Of a DNA stretch of 64,000 bases, positions 1 to 11,161 are shown one piece after another. The notes beneath the pieces were generated by a model, which had not been told where the DNA came from, made no database searches, and saw only the letters and a program-made list of their open reading frames with translations. Source of the stretch: Terebella lapidaria (Eukaryota > Annelida > Polychaeta > Terebellida > Terebellidae); the NCBI GenBank assembly GCA_949152475.1, contig OX424559.1, forward strand, positions 16,399,809-16,463,808, in the 5' to 3' direction. Both the position numbers and the translations under genes were made by a program. The stretch's first letter is position 1; each line of letters begins with the position of its first letter.

Positions 1-213
1 CCGACGGTATGCCGAAGCGCGTGTCACGGGGCCGGAACTGGAGCGTCGCGAACTCCTCGCTGATGCGTGTGGGCTCTTGTCGGACGACGAACTGACTGAT
101 GAGGCCGAAGAATTTGCCGGAGATGTGACGGCACGGGGCCGAACTACTGGCGTTGACGGGTCAACTGAAAGCTCACCAAACGGTCCACCATATATGACTT
201 CCAATATGCTCAT
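1..213 (-). pseudogene. N-terminal fragment of the unrecognised element protein (copy A), runs off the left edge
   Basis: On the minus strand an open frame starts at an ATG at 213-211 and continues past base 1. It is in frame with the Ser-rich segment that precedes the conserved Cys/His region in copy B. In copy B the same place carries a TAA at 14953-14955, where copy A reads TCA, so copy A is less damaged here. Whether this ATG is the true start is unknown, because the N terminus of the 60-63 kb copy does not align in this stretch. No known domain is visible. Confidence 0.4.
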
Positions 214-1490
214 AACGCAAACCTGTATCTACAGCCGTTTTCTATGCATATTTCAATGTATACATTTCAAGTAAGATGCGGCTTCGACTTGACCACTCGA
301 GTTCATCTGAACTCAACTTCAACAATATATAACTTTCTATATGTTCATAATACAAAACCAAGCTCTGTCTCTCTCCAGTCGTCTCAGATATAGAAGTCAA
401 TTTACCCATTCCGGTGTGGACATTATCTTGATATTTGAGGGTCATGTGAGGTCAATATTGTAGTAATATCCAACCTCGTAGTTGTTGTCAGCCTCCACGA
501 AGGTAGAATAGTAGGCAGACAAGTCAGCTGTGTTCCTTGTAGGTGTTGCGGTTTGCACACGGCACGAATGTTGGTTGTTGTTGTCCAGCAGGTCGCGCCA
601 CTTGCTACGGGCAGATACCGGCTGGATTCGCCAGGTGGCAGCAGCTCCTGGCGTTCTCACAACACTCTCCCCAACTTTCTGGAGGCAGACATCCCGTTCT
701 CTTCTATCTTCTGTTGACAGCCGTTAAATGTGATCGTAATTTCGAATTTGGAAGATAAAACGTTATGAATTAACAAAATAAGCCTGGAGGGGTCTCAAGT
801 GGCAGCAGACGCGAGGTTGCGACACACTTGAGGATACAGTGCTGGTGAGTCTCCCATGAGTGGCAACAGACACGTGGTCGCGACACACCCAGGGAAGAAC
901 AATCGTGAGACACATAAGTGTATAACTTCATATAACTTCATATAACCAATACGGCTTGATATCTACCTGAAGTCACCATATACCACGAGGCCGCAGGCCG
1001 AGGTACTTACATTCGTTTGATGCCACTGAACCTTGATCGATGCCAATATAATGTAGATGAGAAGGTGAACAATGAATGTGGTGTTACTGTTGAGTCCCAA
1101 TTCTAAATTCACCAAGAAAATGAAGGTGGCAGCACACGCAGTGGGCATAAATGTAAAACCCTGTTCGTATTCATGATACATAATCAGGGATTGATATGGT
1201 AATCGTTATCATGCAAACCATTCATTAGATGCAGACATCAGTTAGCAAAATGTGGTGAATACCGTGTTGTATATCGTTGAATATTACGAGAATAGCAAGT
1301 GGACATGTGCTTGTATTCTCATGATATAATAATGGTGAAAAAGTTGGGCATCACAAATTCAGACAGTGTCGCCCTCAGCTTCTAAACACTGTTCAAGTGT
1401 GACGGTATAGTTGTACACGCAGATTACTACTCGCAGGTGCATATGCCGGCGGAGATTTAGTTGAGTTGAGGGGGAACCGAGAACTAAGCT

Positions 1491-1587
1491 GGATAAGCGC
1501 TTCGGTGTCGCGCCTCTGCCAAATAATCGACTCCGCCTGCGGCGTCGTCGATTATTTTCCAGAGGCGCTCCACCTCAGCGCTTATCC
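1491..1587 (-). other. 97-nt conserved imperfect hairpin (copy A)
   Basis: Two 47-nt arms separated by 3 nt form an inverted repeat. Pairing is broken only at four 2-nt positions: arm positions 12-13, 18-19, 29-30 and 42-43. Read on the minus strand, the sense of the element's coding frame, three of the four are tandem 5'-GA-3' opposite 3'-AG-5', a stable sheared-pair motif in RNA. The same hairpin is at 16291-16387 in copy B. No protein reading is implied. Confidence 0.75.
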
Positions 1588-2158
1588 CTTACATAGTGCG
1601 GTGTACAGCAAAACAACTCTGGTAGTAGGTATTTATTTTCACATTTACTCCCGATAGTTCAATGAGCCTCCAAATAGCCTTGCCGATTCCGGGCCGTTTA
1701 CAGTCTTGGTCGTCACCATGATAATTTAAATAGTTAGTTCTTCTTAGATATTCCGGTAAGTTTCTGTCACTAATCTTCTCGATACCATCACAACCATCCG
1801 TTTCAACCACTTCCTCCAGACTCAAGATGGAGGGTCTAAATTTCGGTGTAAGCATAAATTATCCCTCTCGTGATAGGCTATGGAAATTGTGTTGTGATTG
1901 GTGGGTGATGACGTAATGTGCTCACACGCGATGTGCGTGTTTGAGAGTTGCCTGTAACTATGGTGTCATGTGCGTAGTATATCTATGGTTTCATAATAGT
2001 AGTATATCTATACCTCAGTATTGACTGCCCAAGGCGATCTAGGCAGTTGGATATATTACCTGACCCAAAACAATTGTAAAAAAGGTTTTACAGCGGTGTT
2101 CGTCCCCACTGAGTATACTGATAACCGGGAAAAAAGTCTACCACAACCCGACCCCCAG

Positions 2159-2856
2159 TGTAAATGCAGAGTTTGCATATATTAGTTTGCCGACGATCCA
2201 TAGCTAGCAAATGTGTTAACATGATAATTTGGCGTGTCGTTGTCGCGTAGGTCAAGGACAGCGGAAGCGGAAGTAGTGGCCATATGCTCGCCTGATTTTT
2301 GGTTCCTTTGGTGTGGAATTTTGAAACTTGCTTTGGAACGTGAATATCTTGTGGCAACATATTATCTTGCTCCCATCTGTGTATCTAGTAGCACGCAACC
2401 ACGTTTTCTCAGCGTTAGACCTTGTACTAGTACGTTGTTAGGCCCATGTAACAACATAGTTGATGTGGCGTAGTTGGTGTACAGTCGGTAAGATATTTAG
2501 CTCTCAATTCTACATGTGTGTAGGAATTCCAAGATATTTTGCTCTCTTTAAAATTATTGTAAACTTACATATTCTGTATTTCCATCCAAAATAACTACAT
2601 TATATTTATGATACATGTTTGTCCGAACTAGTATCACATTTGTTCCTCTAAGTATTGTTTTGTAGTGTAACTGTACCCTTCAATGATTTTTATTCGGTCC
2701 TTTAAGCAAAGTACGTAACTGTATGCCTGAATTAAATTTGTCTACGTATGTTCACTTATTTCTATCTATGCTTATGTCCTAGTTCACGGTTTGAATAAAC
2801 CCGTCGGAACACGTCACCAAGCCTCTTTGTTGATATTATCGGCATGGGCCGGCACA
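2159..2856 (+). repeat. BEL/Pao 5' LTR (698 bp)
   Basis: The LTR begins TGTAAATGCAGAG and ends GGCCGGCACA. It is the same length as the copy at 10464-11161, and I found a single difference by eye (T versus C in the GATATTT[T/C]GCTC segment). It is flanked on the left by CCCAG (2154-2158), the 5-bp target duplication repeated at 11162-11166. A canonical AATAAA occurs late in the LTR (GAATAAACCCG near 2794). The near identity of the two LTRs indicates a recent insertion. Confidence 0.95.
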
Positions 2857-2884
2857 GTGAACGACTGCCCAAGCAGCTGTGGCG

Positions 2885-3250
2885 TTTAGTAGTCCGAGAG
2901 CCGTAGGAGCTGCCCTGGCCAGCAGCCGTAGGAGCTTCCCTGTCCAGGAGCCGTAGGAGCTGCCCTGTCAGCCGTAGGAGCCTCCCTGTCCAGGAGCCGT
3001 AGGAGCTGCCCTGTCAGCCGTAGGAGCCTCCCTGTCCGAGAGCCGTAGGAGCTGCCCTGTTCAGCAGCCGTAGGAGCTTCCCTGTCCAGGAGTCGTAGGA
3101 GCTGCCCTGTCAGCCGTAGGAGCCTCCCTGTCCAGGAGCCGTAGGAGCTGCCCTGTCAGCCGTAGGAGCCTCCCTGTTCAGGAGCCGTAGGAGCTGCCCT
3201 GTCAGCCGTAGGAGCCTCCCTGTCCAGGATCCGCAGGAGCCTCCCAAGCC
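2885..3250 (+). repeat. Minisatellite in the BEL leader, about 46-bp period
   Basis: The block AGCCGTAGGAGCTGCCCTG alternates with AGCCGTAGGAGCCTCCCTG. Two half-units of about 23 bp make a unit of 46 bp, and some fifteen half-units are present. It lies between the 5' LTR and the gag start, in the untranslated leader. No open frame uses it. The repeat may contribute RNA structure or simply reflect slippage. Confidence 0.85.
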
Positions 3251-3875
3251 TGTCTACTCTGACCTATTGTATGATTGTACATTTGTATTGTATCTGATTG
3301 CTGTATCTTGTAAGATAACTGGAGTTTATTATTGTAGTGGTAACATAAATATCACTGCTGGAGTTAACCTGATGTAAATATCGTTATTAGAGTTGACCTC
3401 AACCTGATGTAATTATTTCTTGATTGTCAGCTCACTTGGTGTGAATATTGTTACTAGAGCTTACTTGCTGTAAATAGTGCTTTCAGGCTTCATCTGGTGT
3501 AAATCTTGTTGGAGTAGAGTCTGATTATCAATTTGTATGTAAACCTTAAAAGGTGATAAAGTGGTACGTGTAAATTGAATTGCATGTGCATTAGCAGTCT
3601 CAGCACATTGAAAGTCGGCATGACTTTGAAGTGATATATTCAGATTTTGGTTTGTCATATCGTTCTGGTGTTTTGAGCTGTGCTTCACTGAACTTGTCGT
3701 TTTAGTGTGATATATTAATATATTGGCATACTGCATTGACAGTTTGATACCTTTATTCGTGTTGTTGACACACGCTGATCATACGTTTTGAATATATTTG
3801 GTATACTTGATTTTGTATGTCCAGTGGGACATGTTGGTACTTGGTATGTTGATGTTTTGGTTCGTCTGAAAGAAC

Positions 3876-6800
3876 TTGGGCATAAATTGTTGTTGCATAT
3901 TTAGCCTCTTGATGCATGTAGGGGTTGAGTGTACAGTTCTTTTCTTAGTTTTGGGTTTATGTTTCATTGTCATGTCCCAGCCTGACCTCTACAGTCCCAG
4001 TCACCCGGCACTGGCTCATCGGCGGGCCACAAGTATGTCGGCAATCAACAACACGGATGGCATAGAGCTGCAACAAGAGTCTGACACTGCACCAACTGCA
4101 GGACGATCAAAGCGAACTACCACTCTAACAGAAAAAGGAAGGCAATGGCAACAGGAAAAATGTCGAAAGCAATTGAAGGCAGCTATGTCTAGCTGGAGGA
4201 AACAGGCTACCAAGTTGGAGTCCATGCAAGAAAGTGTGGAGCCTGAATTCCTGAGAGCAGCACGGGATCAACTCAATACTGCCATGAGCTGTATACTCAA
4301 AGCCTTGGAAGATTTGGAACAACAAGATGGGGCAGACGATGCATTACGTAAGAAAGTAGAGACTATAGAAGAAGAAACACTTGAGCTTGTGAAGCGTACT
4401 GGAAGTCGAATCAGGCTATTGAATGATGATGCAAGAACCAGTATTGTCACTCGTACATCAGACCGATCTACCGCGACCAGCAGATCTGGTGTATCAAAGG
4501 TTGAGTCACTAAAGATGAAACTCCAAACTTCAATTAGAAAGGAGAAAGTCAAGCAGGAGTTACTTAGAGCGAGATCCGAGCTACAACAAATCAAGTTGCA
4601 AGGAAAAATCCAATTAGCAGAATTAGAAGCTCGCCACAGCAGCCTGCATGATGATGCCCCCATTAGTCGTGCCACAAGTGATTTTGACAAGCCAGCAGCT
4701 ATTACAACAACAACCAAGGTAGATGTCCATGCACCTTTCACTGCAAATGTGAAAAGGGAAATTGTCTCTCAGCCAGTAGTTGAAAGCAAACCCGGGGTAG
4801 ATCGAGAATCTTCCAGTGATGGAGCCACTGTTTCATCGTCACTAATTCGTCAGCTTGCGATCAGTAGACTTCCCATTCCAGAACCTGAAGTCTTTGATGG
4901 TAACCCTCTTCAGTACCCAGGCTGGAAGTCAGCATTCATGGCTTTGATATCTTCACAAGGCGTCCCAGATACGGAGAAACTGTACTACCTGAAGAAATAT
5001 GTGAAAGGCCCAGCAAAGGAGTGCATAGATGGATGTTTCTTGCTCAACAGTGCGAGTGCTTTCAGTAAAGCTTGTGAGCTGCTAGATGAACGATTTGGTG
5101 CCCCCTTCACTCTGGCGTCTGCATTCAGAGACAAACTCTATGCCTCGCCGAGGATATCTGGTAGCGATGGGAGAGGTCTACAGAAATTCGTGGACTTCCT
5201 GCAGCAGTGTGCCTGTGCTAAGAGTTTGATTACAGGTCTATCCGTACTTGATGATGATAGAGAAAATAGACGGATTTTGCAGAAGCTGCCTGACTGGCTC
5301 GTGACCAGATGGGCAAGAGTGGTCACCAGCTACCGTTTGAAGCCAATTCCATCGTTTCCATCCTTCACAGAGTTTGTGGACTTCATGGCCAAGGAAGCCA
5401 AGATTGCTTGTGATCCTGTAGCCTCTCTACAAGCTGTTCGTTCTACCAGTAGTGTAAAAGCTGGTTCCAACAGTGCCGTGAAAGCAAAGAAGCCAACAGC
5501 ATCCAAGTCATCATTTCTGAATGAAACTGGACCAGCTCAAGCCAACAAAAAGAAGAATGATCCAAAATCCACAGTAGAATGTTGTCCATGTAGAGAACAC
5601 AAGGATTTAGAACAGTGTCAGCTCTACCACAAGATGTCTTTAGAAGAAAGGCAAAAGTACATCAAGATGAATCGAATATGTTTCAAGTGTCTGAGGATCG
5701 GCCACATGTCACGTCAATGTAAACAGAAGAAAAAATGCCAAGTTTGTGATAAGGTCCACCCAACATCACTTCATAGATTTGAGGTTAAGAGTCAAGCATT
5801 TGAAGCTGAGTCTCCTAGTAATGCAAGAGTTGTACCAGCTACAGCAATGATGAGCAAATCCAAGTCCACTGACAAAGCGTCTTTGATATTGCCATTGTGG
5901 ATCTACCATGAGGACAATCCAGCACTCCAGATTCCTGTGTATGCCATGCTTGATTCCCAGTCTGATACTTGCTTCATCACTGAGTCCACAGTCACATCTT
6001 TGCAAGCACCTCGGCAGAGCACGAAGCTGTGCATCTCAACAATGACTGACAATTGTAAGATGATCGACACTTCAAGAATATCAGGGCTGAAGGTGAAAAG
6101 CTATGATAGAGAGAATGAGATCAAGTTACCGTGTGTGTTCACGAGGCATCAGATTCCAGCCAACAGATCCCACATTCCCACGCCTGACCTTGTAGGAAGA
6201 TGGCCACACCTGAGACCACTACGTGACAAGATAACTCCATTACAGGACATAGAGATAGGACTCCTAATTGGCTACAACTGCCCCAGAGCGCTAGTTCCTA
6301 GAGAAGTCATACCACCAGTAGGAGACAGCCCCTATGGTCAACGTACAGACTTAGGATGGGGGATTGTCGGTGTTTGTGACCAAAGCACTGTTGACACAGA
6401 TGAGTTCGGGGTCAGCCACAGAGTCATAGTCATGGAGCCTCCAGGAAGTTCAGTGCTCAGTATGCCAAACACCATGAAAGAATGTTTTGTGGAGACACAG
6501 GAGGTCAACTCAGAAGACATTGGGCTGTCGGTAGAAGATCAGAAGTTTTTAGAGGTCATCAAGGAAGGTATCCGGAAGCAAGGGAACAAATTTGAGATGC
6601 CTTTGCCCTTCCGAAGGGACATGCCCTACATGCCCAACAATCGCTCACAAGCTAAGCAAAGACTGTTACACTTAAAACGGCGACTGTCTAGAGATACAGA
6701 CTTCAGAGAAGATTATGTCGGGTACATGAATGAAATCATCAACCAGGGTTATGCCCAGAAAGTCACCGAAGAACCAAACAGTGGAGCTGTGTGGTACATT

Positions 6801-9776
6801 CCTCATCATGGGGTGTATCATCCAAAGAAACCGAAGAAAATACGAGTGGTATTCGATTGTGCTGCAATCTACTGTCTGAATAGTGAGCTTCTCCAAGGAC
6901 CAGATCTCCTGAACTCACTAGTAGGAGTGCTGATGAGATTTCGGCAAGGCCCCATTGCTTTCTCGTGTGACATACAGAAGATGTTCTTCCAGTTTTTAGT
7001 CCAGCCAAGGCACAAAGACTACTTGCGTTTCTTGTGGTGGGATGGAGAAGTTTTCGAGGCAGAACCTGTGGATTTCCGTATGAATGTGCATCTGTTTGGA
7101 GCGGTATCCTCACCTGCAGTGGCTAATTATGGACTGAGACAAGCGGCACTAGAGAGTGAAGACCCAGATGTTATTGAATTTGTGACAGAAAACTTTTATG
7201 TTGACGATGGTTTGATGTCAACATCTACACCACAAGAAGCCCAAGATCTCATTAGGAAGACCAGAGAAGCATGTGGCTTGCGTCTGCACAAATTCGTCTC
7301 TAATAGTCACTGCGTTCTAGATAGTTTGCCCGAGGAAGACAGGGCTCAAGATATTGTGACCTTGCAGTTAGAAAGTGACCTTCAACCGGCAATTGAACGT
7401 GTGCTTGGATTGGCATGGGATGTTAGAACCGATGCCTTCCGCTTCAAGATCGACTTGAAAAACAGAAACCTCACTCGTCGTGGAGTTTTGTCGAGTGTGC
7501 AGTCAGTTTTCGACCCTCTAGGCTTCATTGCACCAGTAATCCTGAAAGGCAAACAGATACTGCAAGAAATCTGCAGGCTACAGTTGGATTGGGACTCTCC
7601 TCTGCCGAGTCACCTCTTACCAGAGTGGAAGGCCTGGATAAGTGATTTATCAACACTAGAGAATGTAGAAATTCCACGATGGTTTGAGCTAGAATGTTCC
7701 GAAATCAAATTTGTTCGGCTGCACCACTTCTCAGATGCCAGCAACACAGCTTACGGCCAATGTTCATATCTACAGTTCGTCATGGACGATGGCACCTGCA
7801 AGTGTGTTCTGGTCTCAGCAAAATGTAGAGTGGCTCCTTTGAAGATATTGACGATACCACGGCTAGAACTGATGGCTGCAGCTTTGTCTGTGCGGATGAG
7901 TATGATGTTACACAGAGAACTGAAGTATACCGTGGATGAAGAGACCTTCTGGTCTGATAGTCAAGTCGTCTTGAGCTACATCAGGAGCGAGACAAGAAGA
8001 TTCAAAGTCTTTGTCGCTAACCGAGTACAGTTTATTAGAAACTCGTCAAAGCCTGAGCAGTGGAAATATGTGTCATCAGATCATAATCCTGCAGATTGTG
8101 TCTCTCGAGGACTAAGTCCTGAGCAGTTCATCAACTATACATCATGGTTTCAAGGTCCAGAGTTCCTGAGAAAGTCTCAATCCCACATTCCAGCAGATAT
8201 TCCAGAGCCCCCTGATGATGATCCCGAGGTCAGGACGCTGCATAACCTGCAGGCCTGGCCTGGAGTGAGCAAGTTAGAGTCGTCAAGATTTGAGCGATTC
8301 TCGTCGTGGCACAAAGTGAGGAAAGCTGTTGCGTTGTGCTTACGTCTGAAAGCCAAACTGAGCAAAAGACAAGTGGATATGAATGCACGATTGAAGTTGG
8401 AGGAGTTGGAAACTGCAGAAAAGGAAATCTTCAAAGTTGTCCAAAAGGAGCATTTTTTATCAGAATTAGAAGTACTACAAGTGAAACCGCAAAATGAATG
8501 TAAAGCTGCAGTAAGTCGATCCAGCCCACTGTATCGATTAGACCCATTCTTGGATGGAGATGGCCTTCTAAGAGTTGGTGGCAGAATCTCTCGATCAATG
8601 TTGCCTATGAATGAGGTACACCCGGTGATTCTACCTAAGGTGAAGGTGTGTCACATCAGCAAGCTGATTATAAGAGAGGCTCACATTAAAGTGGCACATC
8701 AAGGACGAGGGATGACAGTCAACCGAATCAGAGAGTTGGGGTACTGGATTGTCGGTTGTGTTGGAGCTGTGGCCACATACATCAAGTCGTGTGTGATGTG
8801 TAGAAAGCTGTATGCTGACCCGGAAGCGCAGAAAATGGCAGATTTGCCAAGTGATCGCCTAGAAGATCAGGTGGCGCCATTCACCCAATGTGCCGTCGAC
8901 TACTTTGGTCCATGGGTTATCAAAGAAGGCAGAAAAGAGATGAAGCGCTATGGCGTGTTGTTTACATGCCTGAATAGCCGAGCCGTGCACGTAGAAACTT
9001 CAACTTCTCTGTCAACAGATTGCTTCCTGAATGCTCTGCGAAGGTTTTTAGCTTTACGAGGTCCAATTAGACTACTGAGATGTGACCGAGGAACGAATTT
9101 CGTCGGAGCTGCAGCTGAGTTGTCCAAGGCTCTTCAGGAAATGGACGAAAATAAAATTGCTGACTACTTACTAAGAAAAGACTGTGACTACTTTCCGTTC
9201 AAGATGAATGTACCATCTTCAAGTCATGCAGGAGGCGTATGGGAGAGACAAATAAGGTCTATCAGAAGGGTTCTCAGCAGCTTGCTTCTAGAGTTTGGTC
9301 AGCAGTTGGATGATGAGTCACTTAGAACACTGTTATTGGAAGCTTCTGCCATAGTGAATAGCAGGCCTTTGTCCGTTGAGAACCTAGCAGATGTCCGATC
9401 AGCGCGCCCCTTGACGCCGAACCATCTTCTCACCATGAAGTCCAGGATATTGTTGCCTCCCCCCGGAGATTTCCAGAAAGAAGACTTATACAGTAGGAAG
9501 AGATGGAGAAGGGTCCAGTACTTGTTAAATCAGTTTTGGCTAAGATGGCGCAAGGAGTACTTGCAGAACCTCCAAATCAGGCAAAAGTGGAATAAGTCAC
9601 ATCCCAACTTAGAAGTGGGCGATGTAGTCATTATCAAGGATGATAATGTGCACAGATCTGAATGGCTTCTTGGACGAATAGTTGAAGTGTATCCAAGTGA
9701 TGACCACCATATTCGAAGTGCAAAGATCAGAGTAGGAAGCCCCAACTTGACACCAACAGGAAAACCTACTCAGTAA
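3876..9776 (+). CDS. BEL/Pao gag-pol polyprotein (gag, protease, RT, RNase H, integrase)
   Basis: One uninterrupted frame of 1966 codons. The first ATG is at 3876; the ATG at 3972 (residue 33) is an equally plausible start because the first 32 residues are only hydrophobic. Order: coiled-coil N terminus (about 60-280), DUF1759-type gag region (about 332-450), CCHC knuckle (about 601-615) followed by a further Cys/His cluster, aspartic protease with a DSQS active site (about 690; BEL proteases often lack the usual G), RT with YVDD (about 1107), RNase H (from about 1285), HHCC integrase zinc finger (about 1605-1645), integrase core (about 1670-1800) and a DUF5641-type C terminus. The frame ends at a TAA early in the conserved tail. 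The tail remains recognisable just downstream in the same frame and then shifts frame, so the last few tens of residues are damaged. Otherwise it looks competent. Confidence 0.95.
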   Translation: MGINCCCIFSLLMHVGVECTVLFLVLGLCFIVMSQPDLYSPSHPALAHRRATSMSAINNTDGIELQQESDTAPTAGRSKRTTTLTEKGRQWQQEKCRKQLKAAMSSWRKQATKLESMQESVEPEFLRAARDQLNTAMSCILKALEDLEQQDGADDALRKKVETIEEETLELVKRTGSRIRLLNDDARTSIVTRTSDRSTATSRSGVSKVESLKMKLQTSIRKEKVKQELLRARSELQQIKLQGKIQLAELEARHSSLHDDAPISRATSDFDKPAAITTTTKVDVHAPFTANVKREIVSQPVVESKPGVDRESSSDGATVSSSLIRQLAISRLPIPEPEVFDGNPLQYPGWKSAFMALISSQGVPDTEKLYYLKKYVKGPAKECIDGCFLLNSASAFSKACELLDERFGAPFTLASAFRDKLYASPRISGSDGRGLQKFVDFLQQCACAKSLITGLSVLDDDRENRRILQKLPDWLVTRWARVVTSYRLKPIPSFPSFTEFVDFMAKEAKIACDPVASLQAVRSTSSVKAGSNSAVKAKKPTASKSSFLNETGPAQANKKKNDPKSTVECCPCREHKDLEQCQLYHKMSLEERQKYIKMNRICFKCLRIGHMSRQCKQKKKCQVCDKVHPTSLHRFEVKSQAFEAESPSNARVVPATAMMSKSKSTDKASLILPLWIYHEDNPALQIPVYAMLDSQSDTCFITESTVTSLQAPRQSTKLCISTMTDNCKMIDTSRISGLKVKSYDRENEIKLPCVFTRHQIPANRSHIPTPDLVGRWPHLRPLRDKITPLQDIEIGLLIGYNCPRALVPREVIPPVGDSPYGQRTDLGWGIVGVCDQSTVDTDEFGVSHRVIVMEPPGSSVLSMPNTMKECFVETQEVNSEDIGLSVEDQKFLEVIKEGIRKQGNKFEMPLPFRRDMPYMPNNRSQAKQRLLHLKRRLSRDTDFREDYVGYMNEIINQGYAQKVTEEPNSGAVWYIPHHGVYHPKKPKKIRVVFDCAAIYCLNSELLQGPDLLNSLVGVLMRFRQGPIAFSCDIQKMFFQFLVQPRHKDYLRFLWWDGEVFEAEPVDFRMNVHLFGAVSSPAVANYGLRQAALESEDPDVIEFVTENFYVDDGLMSTSTPQEAQDLIRKTREACGLRLHKFVSNSHCVLDSLPEEDRAQDIVTLQLESDLQPAIERVLGLAWDVRTDAFRFKIDLKNRNLTRRGVLSSVQSVFDPLGFIAPVILKGKQILQEICRLQLDWDSPLPSHLLPEWKAWISDLSTLENVEIPRWFELECSEIKFVRLHHFSDASNTAYGQCSYLQFVMDDGTCKCVLVSAKCRVAPLKILTIPRLELMAAALSVRMSMMLHRELKYTVDEETFWSDSQVVLSYIRSETRRFKVFVANRVQFIRNSSKPEQWKYVSSDHNPADCVSRGLSPEQFINYTSWFQGPEFLRKSQSHIPADIPEPPDDDPEVRTLHNLQAWPGVSKLESSRFERFSSWHKVRKAVALCLRLKAKLSKRQVDMNARLKLEELETAEKEIFKVVQKEHFLSELEVLQVKPQNECKAAVSRSSPLYRLDPFLDGDGLLRVGGRISRSMLPMNEVHPVILPKVKVCHISKLIIREAHIKVAHQGRGMTVNRIRELGYWIVGCVGAVATYIKSCVMCRKLYADPEAQKMADLPSDRLEDQVAPFTQCAVDYFGPWVIKEGRKEMKRYGVLFTCLNSRAVHVETSTSLSTDCFLNALRRFLALRGPIRLLRCDRGTNFVGAAAELSKALQEMDENKIADYLLRKDCDYFPFKMNVPSSSHAGGVWERQIRSIRRVLSSLLLEFGQQLDDESLRTLLLEASAIVNSRPLSVENLADVRSARPLTPNHLLTMKSRILLPPPGDFQKEDLYSRKRWRRVQYLLNQFWLRWRKEYLQNLQIRQKWNKSHPNLEVGDVVIIKDDNVHRSEWLLGRIVEVYPSDDHHIRSAKIRVGSPNLTPTGKPTQ

Positions 9777-10463
9777 ACATCCTACCTGGAAAGACCAATC
9801 CAAAAGCTCGTCTTGTTGCTTCGGAAGAAAGAGACCGGAGATTCCCCGTCGATGAGCCAGTTGTCTATGTCTTCGTAGAATAACTTCATGATGTGGGTAA
9901 ACCTGTACTAGTCTTTGAGACTGAGTGTGATAGAACAGGATTTGGTTGAAAAGTAGATTCTCTGCAGTTTGGTACTTGAACTATGCTCTGTAGAGGTTTA
10001 TTATGTCCTATAGACTCTCACTATCGATGTATTTCATGTTTCGCATAAGTTTATGTCACTTTATGTAATACCAGAAGTCAATATTTGTATGACCTTTGGC
10101 AAGATAACCAGGTTCAGTTTTATTCGATACTTGAAAGTGACAAGTTTTCTGTTTGTGTATGTTTGCGTGTATGTTTGCAATAGTTCAAGAATGTAGTATG
10201 TGTCATGAATGATGTTCTAGTGTAAACATCACCATGTTTTCATTTTGTTGCTCAATGTGATGCAACTTTTGTTGCTTTTGCATAGAATTGTGGTAGGCTA
10301 CAGTTGCTCATGTACTGCTGAACTACATCAATCTGAAATTAGAAGTATTAGTCGCACAGTAGGGTTGTATAAGTGTTTGGGTTTAAGTACATTTAACTTG
10401 TCTAGGCATTCTGTTATCACTAGTTAGTAAAATTACAGCTGTTAAGTAATTTTAGAGGAGCCA
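9777..10463 (+). other. BEL 3' untranslated tail
   Basis: This 687-bp stretch lies between the polyprotein stop and the 3' LTR. The first 110 bases still encode recognisable remnants of the C-terminal tail, in frame after the stop and then with a frame change near 9822-9830. The rest shows no coding signal. It ends in a short purine-rich tract at 10454-10463 that would serve as the plus-strand primer. Confidence 0.8.
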
Positions 10464-11161
10464 TGTAAATGCAGAGTTTGCATATATTAGTTTGCCGACG
10501 ATCCATAGCTAGCAAATGTGTTAACATGATAATTTGGCGTGTCGTTGTCGCGTAGGTCAAGGACAGCGGAAGCGGAAGTAGTGGCCATATGCTCGCCTGA
10601 TTTTTGGTTCCTTTGGTGTGGAATTTTGAAACTTGCTTTGGAACGTGAATATCTTGTGGCAACATATTATCTTGCTCCCATCTGTGTATCTAGTAGCACG
10701 CAACCACGTTTTCTCAGCGTTAGACCTTGTACTAGTACGTTGTTAGGCCCATGTAACAACATAGTTGATGTGGCGTAGTTGGTGTACAGTCGGTAAGATA
10801 TTTAGCTCTCAATTCTACATGTGTGTAGGAATTCCAAGATATTTCGCTCTCTTTAAAATTATTGTAAACTTACATATTCTGTATTTCCATCCAAAATAAC
10901 TACATTATATTTATGATACATGTTTGTCCGAACTAGTATCACATTTGTTCCTCTAAGTATTGTTTTGTAGTGTAACTGTACCCTTCAATGATTTTTATTC
11001 GGTCCTTTAAGCAAAGTACGTAACTGTATGCCTGAATTAAATTTGTCTACGTATGTTCACTTATTTCTATCTATGCTTATGTCCTAGTTCACGGTTTGAA
11101 TAAACCCGTCGGAACACGTCACCAAGCCTCTTTGTTGATATTATCGGCATGGGCCGGCACA
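10464..11161 (+). repeat. BEL/Pao 3' LTR (698 bp)
   Basis: It has the same length and sequence as 2159-2856 apart from one noted difference. It is followed immediately by CCCAG (11162-11166), the second copy of the target duplication, and then by the continuation of the split host repeat. Confidence 0.95.

Larger units (their letters stand above)
1..2158 (-). mobile_element. Unrecognised element, copy A, upstream part
   Basis: This segment matches 14788-16958 base for base apart from small changes, about 98% identical by eye, including an 11-nt indel near 15738. Position 1 aligns with 14788, so the copy continues off the left edge. Its coding part on the minus strand would lie outside the window, and what is seen is mostly its upstream non-coding region. 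The match stops at 2158, where a BEL/Pao element begins, and resumes at 11162. The 97-nt hairpin at 1491-1587 lies inside. Small open frames here, such as 963-1181, recur in copy B only because the DNA is duplicated. Confidence 0.85.

Noticed and set aside
963..1181. Conserved 72-codon minus-strand frame, identical at 15763-15981
   Set aside because: It is identical only because the whole region is a recent duplication. No independent conservation or domain.
1491..1587. Hammerhead ribozyme in the hairpin
   Set aside because: The conserved CUGAUGA and GAAA core elements are not present in the required positions. It is a simple long stem with tandem G-A sites.
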